DNA of 64,000 nt from Dictyostelium firmibasis (lineage: Eukaryota; Evosea; Eumycetozoa; Dictyosteliales; Dictyosteliaceae). The notes below the pieces were generated by a model. That model was given only the letters and a program-made list of their open reading frames with translations. It did no database searches and was not told the origin of the DNA. Within the stretch, counting starts at the first letter, position 1. Each line of letters starts with the position of its first letter. The position numbers and the translations under genes are program-made. Positions 37,685 to 51,262 of the stretch are shown piece after piece. The stretch lies in the NCBI GenBank assembly GCA_036169595.1, contig CM069765.1:2045001-2109000 (forward strand), given 5' to 3'.

Positions 37685-40415
37685 TTATTGTGTTTTAATT
37701 TTTTGTTGAGTTTTTGATATTCTTTTTGGTGTCACGACAGTGGTTTTGGTTGTGGTTAGATTGAAATTTTTATATAATCTAATTAATATTAAAAGATTTA
37801 TATTAAAGAATATAAAAGTACCTAACATTTCAACATAGAAATCTTTAAAGAATCTAAATAATACTTCATGAGCTAACCAAAACAATACAATAAAAGTATA
37901 TGAGAATTGAGCAAAGTACAATATGATTGGTAGGGTATAGAAATACCAACACATGAATGGTGTATATAATCCTCTTGCCCAGACCACTGCAAAGAAATTA
38001 ACACTAATAAATGATAATATATAAATTCTTTTCAATTTTAATTCAATCTCTTCATCCAAATCATTATTGGTGATAGCGCCAGTATTATTCTTTACAACTT
38101 TTAATAATCTATTAATTTCATTTATAGCTATTTGATATTTATAAATAAATATTGAAATTGTTATAACCAATAATAGTAACTATAGTATAAAATGATTAAT
38201 AATATTTTTTATGTTAGAAATTTAATAATAATAATAAATATTAAATATTTAATAATAATAATGATGATAATAACATACTAATAAAATATTAAATAAACTT
38301 GAATCATAAATTAATCTTCCAATGAATTTGAAATTTCTAGTTTTTTCCCATAACAAAGTTCTACTAAAATCATAAGCATTTGTAAAATAAGCAACTGGGT
38401 TAACCATTAAAAATGGTAAACCAACCAATATTTGAATGAATGCCATTATACTTAAATTTAAAATTACTTGACCAATTGAAAGATTATTAAAAAATATGAA
38501 TAAAATAGCTGGTGAATGGAAAATTGTATTTAATTTCAATGAAACTATAATTGAAAATAATGTTGAAAACAATTTAAATCTAAAAAAATAATAATAATAA
38601 ATAAAAATAATATATTAATATATTTTCATTAGCTTTACATTTTAAAAAAAAAAAAAAATTTTACCTTTTACTGATTAACAATAATATACAAATATGAACT
38701 AAAAAAGTTGAAGGGAAATCATTAATTACAACTCTAACATTATATAAATGTAATCTATTTGAAAGTATTGGTAACACTGCTAAAATAGTCGGAATTGATA
38801 ATTTATCACAAATCTTTTTAATTACAATGAAATTGAAAAACTCTAAGAAAGCCCAAATCAATTGAAAGATTTGTAATGATTGACCATGATTGCTGATATA
38901 GTATAACATTGTATATAGGTAGAGGAAACCAGCTGGATAGGTATTTGGACCATGATAATGCATATAGTTATTATAATCGAAATCGAATTTATCTCGTAAA
39001 AATGATGGTAAATATTTAGAAAGGAATTGATTCGATGCATTACTTGAATTAAAACTATGACCCTGTGGTAATTTAATATTTAAATTATTGAAAAATTCCT
39101 CACTACTCGAACTTGAACTACTGCCATCAAAATCTTCTTCTTCTTGTTGCTGCTGACGATATTGAATCGATGGGAACAATTTACTTAAATCACTATCAGA
39201 ATTATCATTATTATGATCAATATTTGATTGATGATCATTTGTACCAATTCCACCGAAACCAACAACATTTGTAGTTGTTTCAGATGTAGAGCTGAACATT
39301 GAAATATTTTTTGAGGGTGGATTTAGAAATTGATCAATATGATGAATATGAGCTGGCCAATCATTTGTATATGCTGGTTGATAAGCAATCTCATAAAATG
39401 AAAGCAATAAAATAACTGATGCAATTGAATAGAATAGAATGTTTTGAATGTTTTTAATATTTAATTTACCTAAACTAACTTTAACTAAAATCTTTTCTAC
39501 CAATGGTCCAATGTAATTAATTTCTAATGGTATTAACAATCTTTGTAATAGTATTACTAAAGAATATCCAAAAATTGTATACATAAAAATTTTTATTTGA
39601 TTTTGGTTGATTGCTGTTGTTGTTGTTGTTGTTGATGAAAAGGAACTATTATCATTGCTACTATTGTTGTTACTACTACCAGTTTTAAGTAAATAAAGTA
39701 AACCAAACTGTTCAAGTTCTAATCTATAACTACCAGTAATATTTGTTTTTAAAGGTGGTGATGGTAAATAAAAACTTTTAGTTCGTGATGATGGATCACA
39801 TTGTGATACTTGAGTTTCGAAATCTCTAAAGAATGATAAATGACCATCGAAATTTGTAACCAAATAATTGAATTTAAAATTGAATAATAATACAGATCCA
39901 TGTGATCTAATTGGTAAATCATCGATTATACTAGATAACCTAAATGAAAATGGAGATTCTCTAGCATAATCGAAATCAGAACTATCAAAATCAGAACTTT
40001 CAAAATCATCTCTAGTATAGATATAAATAGTATTAGAATTTGGATATTGAAGTGAAAACATTTTTGAATCCTTTGAGAAATCTACAGAAACTCTATGATT
40101 TGGATCATTTGGTAACTCTTGATGAAATGGTAATGGTAATGATTTAATGAGTAGTAACTTATCATTCCTAATTTCACCAATATGAACTGTGAATCTTTCA
40201 TCTTGTAATCCAATGAATATTGGTTGTTTTTGAATTTGTTGTTTATTTAATAAAATACAATCATTTTGAGAATTTGCTTTATTTCTAATAATCTTTAATG
40301 ATGTTGATAAAAGTAAATCTGAAATCTCTAATTCAATAGGTCTCCATTTCTTTCCGTCAATATTTTTATATAATATTAATTTTGCTTTTTTCTCAATTTG
40401 ATAATGATGATTTTG

Positions 40416-40460
<45 letters not shown>

Positions 40461-41485
40461 ACCATTATCATTATTATCACTTTCTAAATCAATTAATAAA
40501 ACAAGTATTGAATTATCATTTCCATTATTATCAGCTAAGAAAGCAACATCTTGAATCTTGAATCTTGGTTCAATTGTTATAATCTCCCATTTAAACTTTT
40601 GATTACCATAATCATTAGATTGATTATGAAGTTTTTGAATTTTAATTTTATTATCAAATGATAATAATAAATGTTTACCATTTAATGATAAATCTAAAAT
40701 TGGTTGTTCTAATTTTGTTATTAAAGTTGTTGTATATGGTGAAAAATGACTATTCAATTCAAGTTGTTTAAATGATGATTTAGAAATATGTGATTTCAAT
40801 AAATTTGATTTCAATGATGATGAATTTACAAAAACTTCATTGTAATCATCTAATGGGAAAACTATATTAAAGTTTGTAATATTTGATAATTCATTAATAT
40901 TTGGTTGTCTACTTTTTTCATAATATATTATTGGACTTCTATTTTCAATTGAATCTAACTCAACCAATGTAAAAGTATCCAAATGAACTTTATTTTCTTT
41001 TTTATTAATTGATAATGTTATTAATTGTGTGCCATCAAATGTTTGAATACATTTTAAATTCTCTATATCATCATTACCATATCCTCTTAACTTTAAATCT
41101 CCATAATAAATATGAGTCCAATCCGGATATAAATTTGGATACCTACAATAATAAATAACTTTATTAGTGATTGTTCAACTCCTCATATATTTTCATTTTT
41201 AAAAATTTATAAAACATACATTAAAACTCTATGAAATTTTGCTAATTTATCATTTGAGCATGAAATTATATATTGACCACTTGATGATGTTGTTATTGAA
41301 TGAATAGTATCATTGTGATCTTCACTATTCCATCCAATGTTCATTGGCCTGTCTCTTGATAGTCTCCATTTTGATGATGAAATATAGTTCACTGGTTCTA
41401 AAAATTTAAAGATTCTACAATTCACTGAATTTATTAAAATTATAACTGAAAATATAATACATTTTATTACCAAAACCTTTTTCAT
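37685..41485 (-). CDS. ALG3-type alpha-1,3-mannosyltransferase fused to a large N-terminal lumenal domain
   Basis: Four exons, 41220-41485, 38665-41142, 38279-38579 and 37685-38179, give 1179 residues. ALG3 enzymes are usually about 430. Residues 1-23 are a signal peptide (IIFSVIILINSVNC). Residues about 24-610 are not ALG3: a beta-rich, possibly propeller-like region (SITTSSSGQYIISCSNDKL) with Asn-rich inserts. From about 615 multiple membrane spans follow with ALG3 hallmarks: TNDWPAHIHHIDQFL, GPNTYPAGFLYLYTMLYYI, SNRLHLYNVRVVINDFPS, VSLKLNTIFHSPAIL, GLPFLMVNPVAYFTNAYDFSR and WARGLYTPFMCWYFYTLP. A low-complexity insert (about 705-815) splits the DW and YPAG motifs. Exon 2 carries the extra domain and the ALG3 core in one unbroken frame, so the fusion does not depend on splice prediction. 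Role by homology: adds the alpha-1,3 mannose to Man5GlcNAc2-PP-dolichol in the ER lumen. Confidence 0.85.
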
Positions 41486-42174
41486 CTTTTTTTTTTTTTT
41501 TTTTTTTGGTTTTGATTTTGATTTTTAATTTTTTTTTTTAATTTAAAAAAATTAATTTAATTGATTTTTTTCAATTTTATAATAAATTTTTGAAAAAAAA
41601 AAAAAAAATGAAATGAAAAATAAAAAAATAAAAAAAATAAAAATGGTTCGCAAAAAAATCACATATAAATATATTGTATAATATGATTATTGATTGAATG
41701 AGTGAATACAAGTAATGATTTTTTTTTTTTTTTTTTTTTTTCTCGGTTGTGTTTTTTTTTTCTTTTTTTTTTTTTTTTTTTTTGACTTTTTTTTTTAAAG
41801 CAAAATGAAAAAATCCTTTTTTTACAAGATTTTTCAATGCCACAGAAAATTGGCAGTTAAACTGTCAAAAAATTCGAATCGGATTTTGAATCTGACATTA
41901 TTATAAATAAAAGTGTCTCCAACACAAATATTGTCTCTTAATTCGCCATTTCAATTGGCTAAATAATTTAATTTTTTATTCTTTAAAAAAAATTTTTTTT
42001 TTTTTAGAATAAGGATGGTTACCATTATTAGATTTTTTTATTTTATTATTATAATCTTTTTTTTTTTTTGTTTTGTTTTTCAAGGGATTGAGGAAAAGAA
42101 AAATGATAAAAACATGATGATGTCTTGTGGGCCTTTATGTGTAAATTTTTTTATTTTTATTTTATTTTTATTTC

Positions 42175-42206
<32 letters not shown>

Positions 42207-42257
42207 CTTCAATCCAAATATATGCGAGTTTCTCTTTTATTTTCTTAACCTCTATCA

Positions 42258-42296
<39 letters not shown>

Positions 42297-42383
42297 TTAA
42301 ATATACCTCTTAAAAAAAATAAAAATAAAAATAAAAAATATAATATGAAAAAAAGTGATGGGAAATAAAAAAAAAAGTCTTTT

Positions 42384-42421
<38 letters not shown>

Positions 42422-43044
42422 ACACGTATATTAAAAGTATCAAAAGTTCAACTTTCGTCAGAGCATAAAAAAAATTCAAAAATAATTTTTTTTATTAAAT
42501 TTTTTATTTTTTTTTATTTTTTTTTATTTTTTATTTTTTTTTTTATATATTCAGCACTAAAAAATTTAATTATTTTTACAAACTGGTTATTTTTTTTTTT
42601 TTATTTTTAATTTTTATTCTTTTTTTTTCTATCTTAAGATACATACACAAAAGTGTAAATATATACTTTTTTTTTTTTTTTTTATTTTTTTTAAATATAT
42701 TTTTTATTTATTTAAGATCCAAAACAATTATTAATTACTTTTTAAAATTTTTTTTTAAAATTTCATTTTTTTTTTTATTTCATTTATTTTTTTTGTTTTT
42801 TTTTTTTTTTTCTAATTTTTTTTAATTTTTTTTATTATTTTTTTATTTTATTTTCATAAAAAAAGATAGTTAAACAACGTTGTACCATATATACATACTA
42901 CAAATACATAATTTATTATTTATAACTTAAGTGCTTTTTTTTTTTTTTTCAAGAAAAAAAAAAAAAAAAAAAAAAAACAACAACGAATAAAATTTTTTTA
43001 TTTGGATATTAAAAAATAAAACCATTAAAACATATAAATAAAAA
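41486..43044. other. Long divergent intergenic region between ALG3-like gene and sey1
   Basis: 1.56 kb dominated by T and A runs. A less AT-biased patch at about 41824-41960 includes the small hairpin TTGGCAGT/ACTGTCAA. It lies about 350-470 bp upstream of the ALG3-like gene and may be part of its promoter. No ORF is credible: the poly-Phe frames are homopolymer reading. Confidence 0.7.
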
Positions 43045-44048
43045 ATGAGTGAAGAAATTATTAATCAAACAGTTGAGAAAGAACAACAACCAATATTAAG
43101 CAATGAGAATATTAAAGATGAAGAAGTTAATGAAACACCACAAGAACAACAAAAAGTAGAACAAACAGAAGAAGAAATTAAACAACAACAACAACAACAA
43201 GAGGATGAATTTGTTGTTTTAGAAGAAACAAAATCTGTCGAACCAATTGAAGAATCATCACAACCACCACAACAAACACTAACACCACAAGAAACACCAG
43301 AACAAAAAACACAAGAACACGAGTATCAAGATATAGTACAATTTATTGACCATAAAGGTGATATTGTGTAAGTATTTCGATTACTTTTATTAATGATACT
43401 TTCATATGATAGTAATAGTAGATAATATTTTATAACTAATATATTGTCTTTTTTTTTCTCATTGCCAATAATGATTGAAATTTTTTTTATTTAATTTATT
43501 ATTATTATTTTTGAAATTTTTTTTTGTTTCTATAGAAAAGAAGATAATAAAAATGGTAGAACAACATTTTTATCAACATTATCAAATAGAGATGATTTTT
43601 TAACAAAAGGATTTGATTATTCAGTGATTTCAATTTTAGGACCACAAAGTAGTGGTAAGAGTACATTATTGAATTTATTATTCAATACAAGATTCGCAGT
43701 GATGGATGCATCGACTGGTCGTAAACAAACTACTCAAGGTGTTTGGATGGGTGTTGCAAGTACTTCACAAAATAAGGAAACCTTTTTAATTTTAGATGTT
43801 GAGGGTACTGATGGTCGTGAAAGAGGTGAGGATGAAAAAGCATTCGAAAGAAAAACATCACTCTTTTCATTAGCCCTCTCCTCTGTGCTTATCATCAATA
43901 TGTGGGCTCATGATATCGGTCGTTATAATGCTGCAAACATTTCATTATTAAAAACTGTTTTTGAATTAAATTTACAATTATTCCAAAAAAAAAGGTAAAA
44001 TTATTATCAATTATATTTAATTTTTTACTATAATAATATTGATATTAA

Positions 44049-44085
<37 letters not shown>

Positions 44086-45959
44086 TTCTTTTTTTTTATA
44101 GAAATCATAAAATTTTAATATTTTTCTTAATTAGAGATCATGATGGTGTTACACCATTAGAGAGATTAAAAGCAACATTAATGGAAGATATTTCAAAATT
44201 ATGGACAGATTTACAAAAACCAGAGGAATTTGAAGGTACAAGAGAGAGTGATTTCTTTGATTTTGAGTTTACAACCTTACCACACAAGATTTATTCACCA
44301 TCAGCATTTTTAGGTCAAGTTGAACAATTGAAACAAAGATTCAGTGATAGTAGTGCCAATAGTTTTATTCCAAAGAGAGAGTATAGAAATGATGATATTC
44401 CAGCCGATGGATTCTATCAATTCAGTTATCAAGTTTGGGAAACCATCAAGAGTAATCGTGATTTGGATTTACCATCACAAAAGGAGATGTTGGCATTATA
44501 TCGTTGTGATGAATTTGTTGAACTATCGATGACCCAATTCACTCGTGACATCAAACCAGTCAAAGAACACATAGAACGTGGTCGTATTCAAGAACAATTT
44601 GGTGAAAAATCAAAGCGTATCTTAGATCTAGCGTTATCGGTCTACGATGAACCAGCTCAACGTTATCATTTAGAAACCGTTCAAAAGAAACGTCAAGTTC
44701 TCACCGATCGTATCATCTCTGATTTAAAATATCTTTTTGATAAACAAATGGAAAGATTGAATGAAAATACTTTGGTTTTCTATAATTCATTGATTAAAGA
44801 ATTCACTGATGCCAGCACTAGTGGTGGCAGCAGTAACAATAAAAAACGTGATGGTAGTTCAGTTGCATTAACAGCAGCATCCGCTGGTATTATACCACAA
44901 TTTTCAACATGGTCAAGTGGTATTAAAAAGAAATCTATTGAATACTTTGAAATTGTTGCAAAACAATCCATTGTGCCAGGTAGTGATTGGAGTTATGAGA
45001 ATGATTTGGAACAATTGAATACAAAACTTGAAAAGGAGTTATCAACATTGAAGGAGAATCAATTGGTACGTTTATCGAAATTGATGAGAGATAAAACATT
45101 CCAACAAGAACTCACACCACAAATCACTAAAATCACCGAGCAAGCACCAAACAATATGTGGCAAAAGATTAAAAACTACTATGAAGATGCTCTCTCTTCT
45201 AATGAAAAAGAGTTTAGAGATCGTTTAGTCGATTTCCAATTGGACGAACAAAAAGTCAACGATTTAATCAATAAATTCAGAGATCAAATGGCTGAGGGAC
45301 TTAAAAATAAAATCACTGAACGTGCTGAATTCTTGCAGATGCGTATGCGTAAACGTTTCGAAGAGAAATTCAATATGGACAATCGTAACCTCCCAAGAAA
45401 GTGGACAAAAACTGATGATATTGCTTCGATCTTCCAAGAGGCTCGTCAAAATGCTGAAAAGTTGATCGATCTTTTCTCCTATCTTCGTTTGGATGATGAA
45501 GATTTGGATGTCTCATTCTTTAAACGTCTTGACAACGATGAACACGAAGAAAATACCATGGTCAATAGCTCCAAAATCATCATTCCCTACAAAGATTGTT
45601 GCTTGGCTTGCGAAAATTTCCGTCTCACCATAAAGAGTGACTATATGCAAGCTCTCTCTGAACAAAATCGTTTAACTACCGGTGGTGGTGTACCAGGATA
45701 TATGATCATTCTCTTATGTGTTTTGGGTTTCAATGAATTCATCTCTATCATCTCCTCACCATTGTTGTTGTTGTTGACTATCTTGTTGGGCGGTGTTGGC
45801 TTCGTTTTATTCAAATTAGGTTTGGCTGGTCCTTTCATCGATTATAGTAGTCAAATTTTGGTTCATTTCATAAACAAAGTTAAAGATATAGTTTTACATG
45901 TTGAACAATTACAAGAACAAAATCATAATTCTCCAATTAATAAACATAAAAAAGATTAA
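43045..45959 (+). CDS. sey1: Sey1/RHD3-family ER membrane-fusion GTPase
   Basis: Three exons, 43045-43367, 43536-43994 and 44102-45959, giving 879 residues. The acidic Gln/Glu-rich N-terminus (about 1-105) is a Dictyostelium-type extension. The dynamin-like GTPase domain has the P loop GPQSSGKST, the switch TTQGVWMG, the G3 motif [11 protein letters not shown] and the G4 motif RDHDG. A long helical bundle follows (about 350-770), then a hairpin of two closely spaced membrane segments ([19 protein letters not shown] and [20 protein letters not shown]) and a short cytosolic tail. This is the full RHD3/Sey1 plan (atlastin-like), so the protein tethers and fuses ER tubules. The intron-exon phases join without a shift. 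No missing motif noticed. Confidence 0.95.
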
Positions 45960-46206
45960 AATAATAAAAAAAAAAAAATTAAAAATAAAATAACAAAACA
46001 ATTTTTATAAAAAAAAAGATCATAATAATAAAAAAAAAAAGTGAAATCAAAAATGTTTTTTTTTTTAAAAAAAATAAACCTGTATAATTCTTAAATTTAA
46101 ATAACACCCAAGGGAATAAAGAATAAATTTATTTTTATTTTTTTTTATTTAAATTTTTATTATTTTTTTTTTTATTTTTTTCTCATTTCATTCGTTCGGC
46201 AAAAAT

Positions 46207-46242
<36 letters not shown>

Positions 46243-46267
46243 CAATCTCAACACAATAAATAACAAT
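45960..46267. other. Short spacer between sey1 and nob1
   Basis: 308 bp of A/T homopolymers, 3' flank of sey1 and promoter of nob1. A 33-base T run lies just upstream of the nob1 ATG. Nothing else seen. Confidence 0.7.
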
Positions 46268-48068
46268 ATGAGTGAAGCAATTGAAAATATTGTAGAAAAT
46301 ACTACCTCCACCAACGAAGAGGTTGAAGAAATTGAATATGAGGAGTTAACTGAAGAGCAATTAAAAGAATTGAATGAATTGAATAAAAATTCAACAGATA
46401 ATCCATTTGGTGAAAGAAGTTTACCAACAGAGGATGTTGAATTAGTTAAATCAATGGAAACATTGGCAATGACAAATGAAAAAATCACAGCAAGTTATTT
46501 GATTATTGATACCAATGCATTGATTTCAGGTACAAGATTAGAGACATTAGGTAAAGAGTTATGGACAATCCCAGAGGTATTGGAAGAAGTTAAAGATAAG
46601 AAAACCAGTACCTTTTTATCATCTTTTCCATTCGAAATCAAAACCAAACAACCAACTCATGAAGCAATGGTTGCAGTTTCTGAATTTTCAAAGAAAACTG
46701 GTGATTATCCATCTTTATCCGCTACCGATTTGAAATTGATCGCTTTAACTTATACCTTTGAAGCTCAAGTTAATGGTATCACTCACATTAAAACTGAGCC
46801 AGAAAAAATTCAAATCTCAACCCAAAAACCTGTTCATAAGAAAAATTTTAATAATAATAATAATAATAAAGAAAATAATAAAAAAGATAAAAAAGAATCG
46901 TCAACTACCACTACTACTACTACTACCACAACTACAGAGCCAAATACAACCACAGAGCCAAATACAACTACAGAATCAATAACCACACCAACAACAACAG
47001 ATAAACCAAAGAAAAAGAGAAATAGAAATAGAAATAATAAATCAAAAGAAACATCAAGTGATGATAAAAATATACAAAAGGTTGAATCAACAACTGATGG
47101 CTGTTGTGATCATAAACATGAAGAGGAAAAAGTAGAAGAAAAAGTTGAAGAAAAAGTTGAAGAATCTGTAAATAATAATAGCACTAGCAATAATAATAAT
47201 AATACACAATCAAGTAAAAAGAAGAAAAATAATAAATTAATGGTAAATTTAGAAAAGATTGAAGAAGAAATTTCAAAAGAGAAATTAGTTGATCCACAAG
47301 AAGTTTTACGTCAATTAAAGATTAAACAAGCAGAAGAAGCTGAAGAAAGAAAGAAGAATAGAGTTATTAAAGCAGAAGATGAAGGTGAATGGATTACACC
47401 AGATAACATTAAAAATAAATTATCATCAACCTATATTCAAGAGAAAATACATTATGATGTCGGTTGTATCACTAGAGATTTCGCAATGCAAAATGTTATT
47501 CTTCAAATGGGTCTTCATTTAATTAGTGTCGATGGTATCGTTATTAAACAAGTTAAACAATTCGTTTTAAAATGTGTTGCATGTTTAAAGTATGTATAAA
47601 TTATTAATTAAATATACATATATAATCTTCATAATATTAATATTTATTTATTTATTATTTATTTAAAGTATTACAACTCAAATGGATAAAATATTTTGCG
47701 GACATTGTGGTAATAAATCATTATATAAAGCAACAACCTATGTTGACAGAAATGGTAATCAAAGAGTTAGTGTTGGTTCAGCTAAACAATTTAATTTGAG
47801 AGGTACCATTTATTCAATTCCAAAACCAAAAGGTGGCAAAAAGAGTAATGATATCATTCTCAATGAAGATCAATATTTACATAAATTAAGAGTAACCGGT
47901 CAATTATATAAAAAGAAGGTTTCAAAAGAAATCAATATGAGTGACCTCGATTTAGGTTTTGGTCATAAGGGTCCTTCTGATGATATTGTAATTGGTTATG
48001 GTAATAAAAATCCAAATGTTGCTCGTAAAAAAATCGGTAAAAAGAATAAATCAATTTCAATCTTTTAA
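46268..48068 (+). CDS. nob1: Nob1, PIN-domain endonuclease for 18S rRNA 3' end
   Basis: Two exons, 46268-47589 and 47669-48068, give 573 residues. The PIN domain (about 75-175) shows the acidic active-site residues in SYLIIDTNALISG and LSATDLKLIALTYT. Low-complexity Asn, Thr and Glu/Lys repeats follow (EEKVEEKVEEKVEE). Then comes the conserved C-terminal half with the zinc ribbon, CVACLN...FCGHCGNKSL, split by the intron between the two cysteine pairs, and the family tail (LRGTIYSIPKPKGGKKSNDIILNEDQ, given in part as RGTIYSIPKPKGGKKSND). Nob1 cuts 20S pre-rRNA at site D in cytoplasmic pre-40S particles. The low-complexity insert makes it longer than most Nob1 proteins. Confidence 0.95.
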
Positions 48069-48228
48069 AAACAAAAACAAAAAAAAAACAATTCATATAT
48101 TTATTTATATTATGATTATTGTTTAGCAGTAAAAAAAAAAAAAAAAAATAAAAAAAAAAAAAAATAAAATAAAAAAACAAAAAAAAATTATATTCTTTAC
48201 AACTAAAAAAAAAAAGAAAAAAAAGAAT

Positions 48229-48346
48229 GTCCCAATATTATTATTTTTTTAGTTCAAAACATGTTTAAAAGATTTATATTATAAATTTTATAAGAACTCC
48301 TTTTTTAAACATGTTTTGAACTAAAAAAAATAGAATATATTAGGAC
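48229..48346. repeat. 118-bp inverted repeat (foldback element)
   Basis: Perfect arms of about 26 bp (TTTTTTAGTTCAAAACATG plus TTTAAAA, at 48245-48270, and its reverse complement near 48303-48328) extend outward with small mismatches to GTCCC at 48229 and GGAC at 48343. The spacer is about 32 bp. As DNA it would form a cruciform, and as RNA a long hairpin. It may be a tiny MITE-like element or the terminator hairpin of nob1. No coding content. Confidence 0.75.
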
Positions 48347-49681
48347 CTGTTGATATTGTAAAAATAAATCTTTTTACCTTTTTAGATTTTAATTTCCAAC
48401 TCATTCTCCGCCCATAAATATTTTAAAAGAGTTGATTATTAATCATTTATGTATACCAACTCAAAATCAACTTCAAAAAATTCAACCAAAATTTTATTCT
48501 TTATAATCTTTAAAATTAAATAATAAATCGATTAAACAGTAATATTAAATCTGAAAAAAACTAAATAAATTATAGTTTTTAATTTTTTATTCAATAATTA
48601 TACCAAAATAAAAACTTTAGTTCTTAATTATTTTCAAAATTAATTTGATTTTAGGATTGTTTAAAAATCAGTGATTCTGAATGAGATAAATAAAAAAAAA
48701 TAAAAAAAATTCAAAAGAATAAAATAATTAATATTAAAATGTTTGGTGGTTAAAATTATCGTTATTTTGTACAATTCTGCACAAACTAAAGCTGATTTTA
48801 TTTTGGTGCATAGTTTTTTTTTTTTTTTATTGTTCGAAATCTTTTTAAAAAGTTTTACCCCCATAAAATCTAATCTTCCTTTTTTTCAGATTAAAATGAA
48901 ATATATGATATTTTTTTTTTTTTCAGTGTGAACCAAATAATAGTTTGGTATACCCACATTTTACAACACACAATTTTTTTTTTTTTTTATTATTTTTATT
49001 TTTATTTATTTTTTTTAATTTGGCTATTTTTTTTCTCATTATTTGTGCAAAATTAAATAAAAAAAAAAAAAAAAAAAAAAAAAAACAGATAAAAATGACT
49101 CAAAATATTTTTATTTTTTATTTTTTTTATTTAATTTTTATTTAAATCTTTTAAATTCAAAAATAATAGTAAATAGAGAATCTTTATAAACAACCACCTA
49201 TTGTATTTTAATCTTATTTTAAATCTTATTTTAAAATAGACTCATTCTTGAGTATTTTTGTTCCACTAAAAATTCAATAAGAACCCACTGAATCGTACAT
49301 CATTATCATTAAGAAAGTCTGTAGGTATTTTTTTTTTTTAAAATCATTATTTGAAAAGTAAAAAAAAAAAAAAGAAAAATAGTTTTTTTTTTTGAAATAT
49401 ATGATGATTTTAATGATGAGTGTTGGTTTTGGCTATTAATAGATCTTTTTTTTTTTTTTTTTTTTATTTTCAACTTCCTTCCCATTTTATTTCATTTTTT
49501 ATTTTATTTTATTTTATTTTATTATTTTTTTTTATTTTTTTTTATTTTTTTTTATTTTTTTTATATAATCTGTTAATTATTCAAAGATTGTAGTTGTAAA
49601 AATAAAAAAAAATTGGAATAAAAACCAAAAATATATAGGGTAGATCAAAAAAAAAAAAAAAAAAAAAAACATTTATTTAAA
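48347..49681. other. AT-rich intergenic region
   Basis: 1.3 kb. It contains modestly less biased stretches (48360-48480, 48660-48800, 49170-49325) but no ORF with family resemblance, no repeat family and no RNA-like structure that I could support. Confidence 0.65.
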
Positions 49682-50125
49682 ATGCACTTTAAAAATTTAA
49701 TAGTTGTAATTTTCTTTTGTATTATAATTTTCCAAGAACAAAGTCAGTTTGTACAATCAACAGAAACCCTAGAATTTACAACATTTGATATAAGTATAAA
49801 GAAATGTTTGTCGAATGTATATGATGTACCATTAGATTCATGTTCAATCTCAAGTGGAATATGTGAAACAGGTAGTTTTACAATTGAAAAAATATCCAAT
49901 TTAACCGGACAATTTAATTTAAATCTTTATGACCATAGTAATGATTGCTCTTCACAATATACTCAATTAATATTTGATTGTAATACTGTCATTAATTCAA
50001 ACATCACAGATTATGGTGTTTTCAATGTTATGTGCTATCAATCTTTAGTTGATTCTTCATCATTTAAATTATTACCTTCATTATTTTTATTATTAACTAT
50101 ATTTGCTTCAATATTGCTAATTTAA
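49682..50125 (+). CDS. Small secreted protein, possibly GPI-anchored, unknown function
   Basis: A single exon of 147 residues. The N-terminal signal peptide is clear (MHFKNLIVVIFFCIIIF, cleavage probably after FVQS). The mature part has seven cysteines (CLSN, SCSISSGIC, NDCSS, FDCN, MCYQ) that could form disulphides, and N-glycosylation sites (NLT, NIT). The C-terminus is a hydrophobic run (LLPSLFLLLTIFASILLI) after Ser/Asp residues (LVDSSSF), the usual pattern of a GPI-anchor signal. I do not recognise a family. It is probably a Dictyostelium-specific surface protein. Confidence 0.75.
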   Translation: MHFKNLIVVIFFCIIIFQEQSQFVQSTETLEFTTFDISIKKCLSNVYDVPLDSCSISSGICETGSFTIEKISNLTGQFNLNLYDHSNDCSSQYTQLIFDCNTVINSNITDYGVFNVMCYQSLVDSSSFKLLPSLFLLLTIFASILLI

Positions 50126-50363
50126 AAAATAAAATATAAAAGTAACAAAATTTATATTAAAATATTTTCTTTTGTCTTTATCTAAAATGGGATTTAAAAA
50201 AAGAAATGAATCTTTTTTTTTCATTATTGTATTATGGTTTAATAATTTTTACTTATATAATAATCAAGCCTAATCTTTTTTTTTTTTTTTCTTTTTAAAA
50301 TTATTATAAAGTTTATATATACTTTTGTAGTTATTTATTTTAATTTATTTTTTATATAAATTT

Positions 50364-51225
50364 TTAACCTATTAACATTCTATTATCTTGATGATGATAT
50401 TGATTATGATGATGATGATCCACATCGTCATCATCGTCATCTTGATCATCATCATCTTGGTCATCATTTTGGTCGTCTTCATCTTGATAGGAGAGTGATT
50501 CTTCAGCCAAAGCTCTTTCATACTCTTGTAATGCAAATCTATTCCAATCGCTCATTGGTTGATCACAGGTGATGGATTCTTTTGATTCTTGTTGAAGGAA
50601 TTTATTGATATTGAATAGTACATTGAATAGATAGCCAGACATTTTTGAACTCTTTAAATCCAATAGTGTAATCTTTTCAATTGCCTCCGGTTTAATCATA
50701 TCCAAGATCTGACATAATAAATCCTTAAATACTGGTGGATCTAAACTTAAATAATCTAATCTCTGTTTTTGTTCCTTATAAAATGTATCCATTTCATATA
50801 GACTTAAAAACCCGTCACAATCTAAATCACAACAACTAAACCAAAATTCTATACTAGTTTCACTGGTTTTATCTTCTTCTGATAATATAAACCCTAAAAT
50901 AATTAAAAAATTAGAATTAGATTTAGTAAAAAAAAATAAAAAAAAACTATTATTAAAATGACCTACAAACAAAATCTTGATAGGAAATCTTATTTTTAAT
51001 ACCAAATAAAGGTTTGGTGAATATTGAATTTGCAATAATTCTGTCAATGATTAATGGTGTTAAACTACAGCTTCCATATTTTGCTAAATCATTACTATCA
51101 ATGAAAAGATCATGGTCCATATCTAATTCCCAAAATTTACAATAAATAACATAAAAATGTTCATATGAAAAATATTCTAAATGCTGATAATTATAAGAAA
51201 TTAATTGTTAATAATTGGTTTTTTT

Positions 51226-51262
<37 letters not shown>

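Noticed and set aside
41824-41960. Small GC-richer patch with a hairpin as an RNA gene
   Set aside because: Only one weak hairpin, short length, and position consistent with a promoter. Too little support.
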